Below are positions 63,883 to 64,000 of a stretch of DNA of 64,000 nucleotides, in pieces. The number at the start of each line of letters is the position of its first letter. Position 1 is the stretch's first letter. The position numbers and the translations under genes are program-made. Source of the DNA: JBEVJK01 sp963791325 (GTDB taxonomy: Bacteria; Pseudomonadota; Alphaproteobacteria; Rhizobiales; Rhizobiaceae). Below the pieces are notes generated by a model. The model saw only the letters and a program-made list of their open reading frames with translations, had not been told where the DNA came from and ran no database searches. The stretch spans positions 124,001-188,000 of the forward strand of contig CAWBRU010000023.1 of NCBI GenBank assembly GCA_963791325.1, written 5' to 3'.

Positions 63883-64000
63883 CTAAAGCTTGCAGCGCCT
63901 GTAATTGAAGGTCATTTCCGGAAAGCCGGGGTTGAAACGTTCGAACTCGTCGGCACTGATGACGCGAAAACCCGTCGAGACGGTGTCGAACATCAACGCC
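63883..64000 (-). CDS. 3' end of an unidentified gene, truncated by the window
   Basis: The last 38 codons (LMFDTVSTGFRVISADEFER, then GFPEMTFNYRRCKL) end in TAG at 63883, nine bases ahead of ppk2. No family can be named from this fragment. Amino acid composition and the close spacing to ppk2 make it a real gene end. Confidence 0.6.
   Translation of the reverse strand, partial: ALMFDTVSTGFRVISADEFERFNPGFPEMTFNYRRCKL

Overview
The window is high-GC, gene-dense DNA that looks like an alphaproteobacterium of the order Hyphomicrobiales (Rhizobiales). The signs are a clpP-clpX-lon-hup block, an alanine dehydrogenase divergent from its Lrp regulator, a prkA-yeaH-spoVR block, a bacterial cobT and general codon use. 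The genus is not called. Many long open frames lie antisense to real genes, as expected at this GC, and were left out.

Positions 1-3295 are the end of an integrative element. On the minus strand, read from the right, it carries a tyrosine integrase, a small helix-turn-helix protein, two tiny overlapping ORFs, an AT-hook-like protein, another small ORF and the start of a RepA-type AAA ATPase that runs off the left edge. The element ends exactly at the 3' half of a tRNA-Leu(UAA) gene (3238-3295), which has no 5' half in the window. This is read as the distal attachment site. Chromosomal backbone follows.

3.4-20.9 kb: one-carbon and purine salvage genes (5-formyl-THF cyclo-ligase, adenine deaminase), a RhlE-type RNA helicase, an SDR/hydrolase pair, a tightly overlapped operon (cysteine synthase, AlaX editing protein, mercaptopyruvate sulfurtransferase, GNAT), divergent ald and Lrp regulator, a periplasmic cyclic-nucleotide phosphodiesterase, an SH3b protein and a complete polar amino acid (cystine-like) ABC importer.

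21.1-24.1 kb: a three-gene natural-product operon (type III polyketide synthase, methyltransferase, FAD oxidoreductase). Its order resembles the phenolic-lipid srsABC operon of Streptomyces. It is the best candidate here for an undescribed pathway.

24.1-36.8 kb: the PrkA kinase/YeaH/SpoVR stress module; a ferric-iron ABC importer whose permease gene is frameshifted; a PQQ-dependent sugar dehydrogenase; a Tat-exported HAD hydrolase; and a formylglycine-generating enzyme with both catalytic cysteines but no sulfatase nearby.

36.8-56 kb: RadC, methionine aminopeptidase, photolyase, small stress and metabolic proteins, a truncated DUF2235 gene, an aspartic protease, CobT, a histidine kinase, a secreted-type nuclease, GST, uracil-DNA glycosylase, a second Lrp regulator, a cyclase-FHA fusion with altered substrate residues, a basic amino acid ABC importer lacking its ATPase gene, and mobB-moaA.

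56-64 kb: DUF5996, clpP, clpX, lon, a HU gene, polyphosphate kinase 2 and the tail of an unidentified gene. Several clear intrinsic terminators and a few candidate operators are given. Three genes (two in the element, one in the iron importer) each look intact apart from one extra base. Either these are real decay or they share an assembly-error origin.
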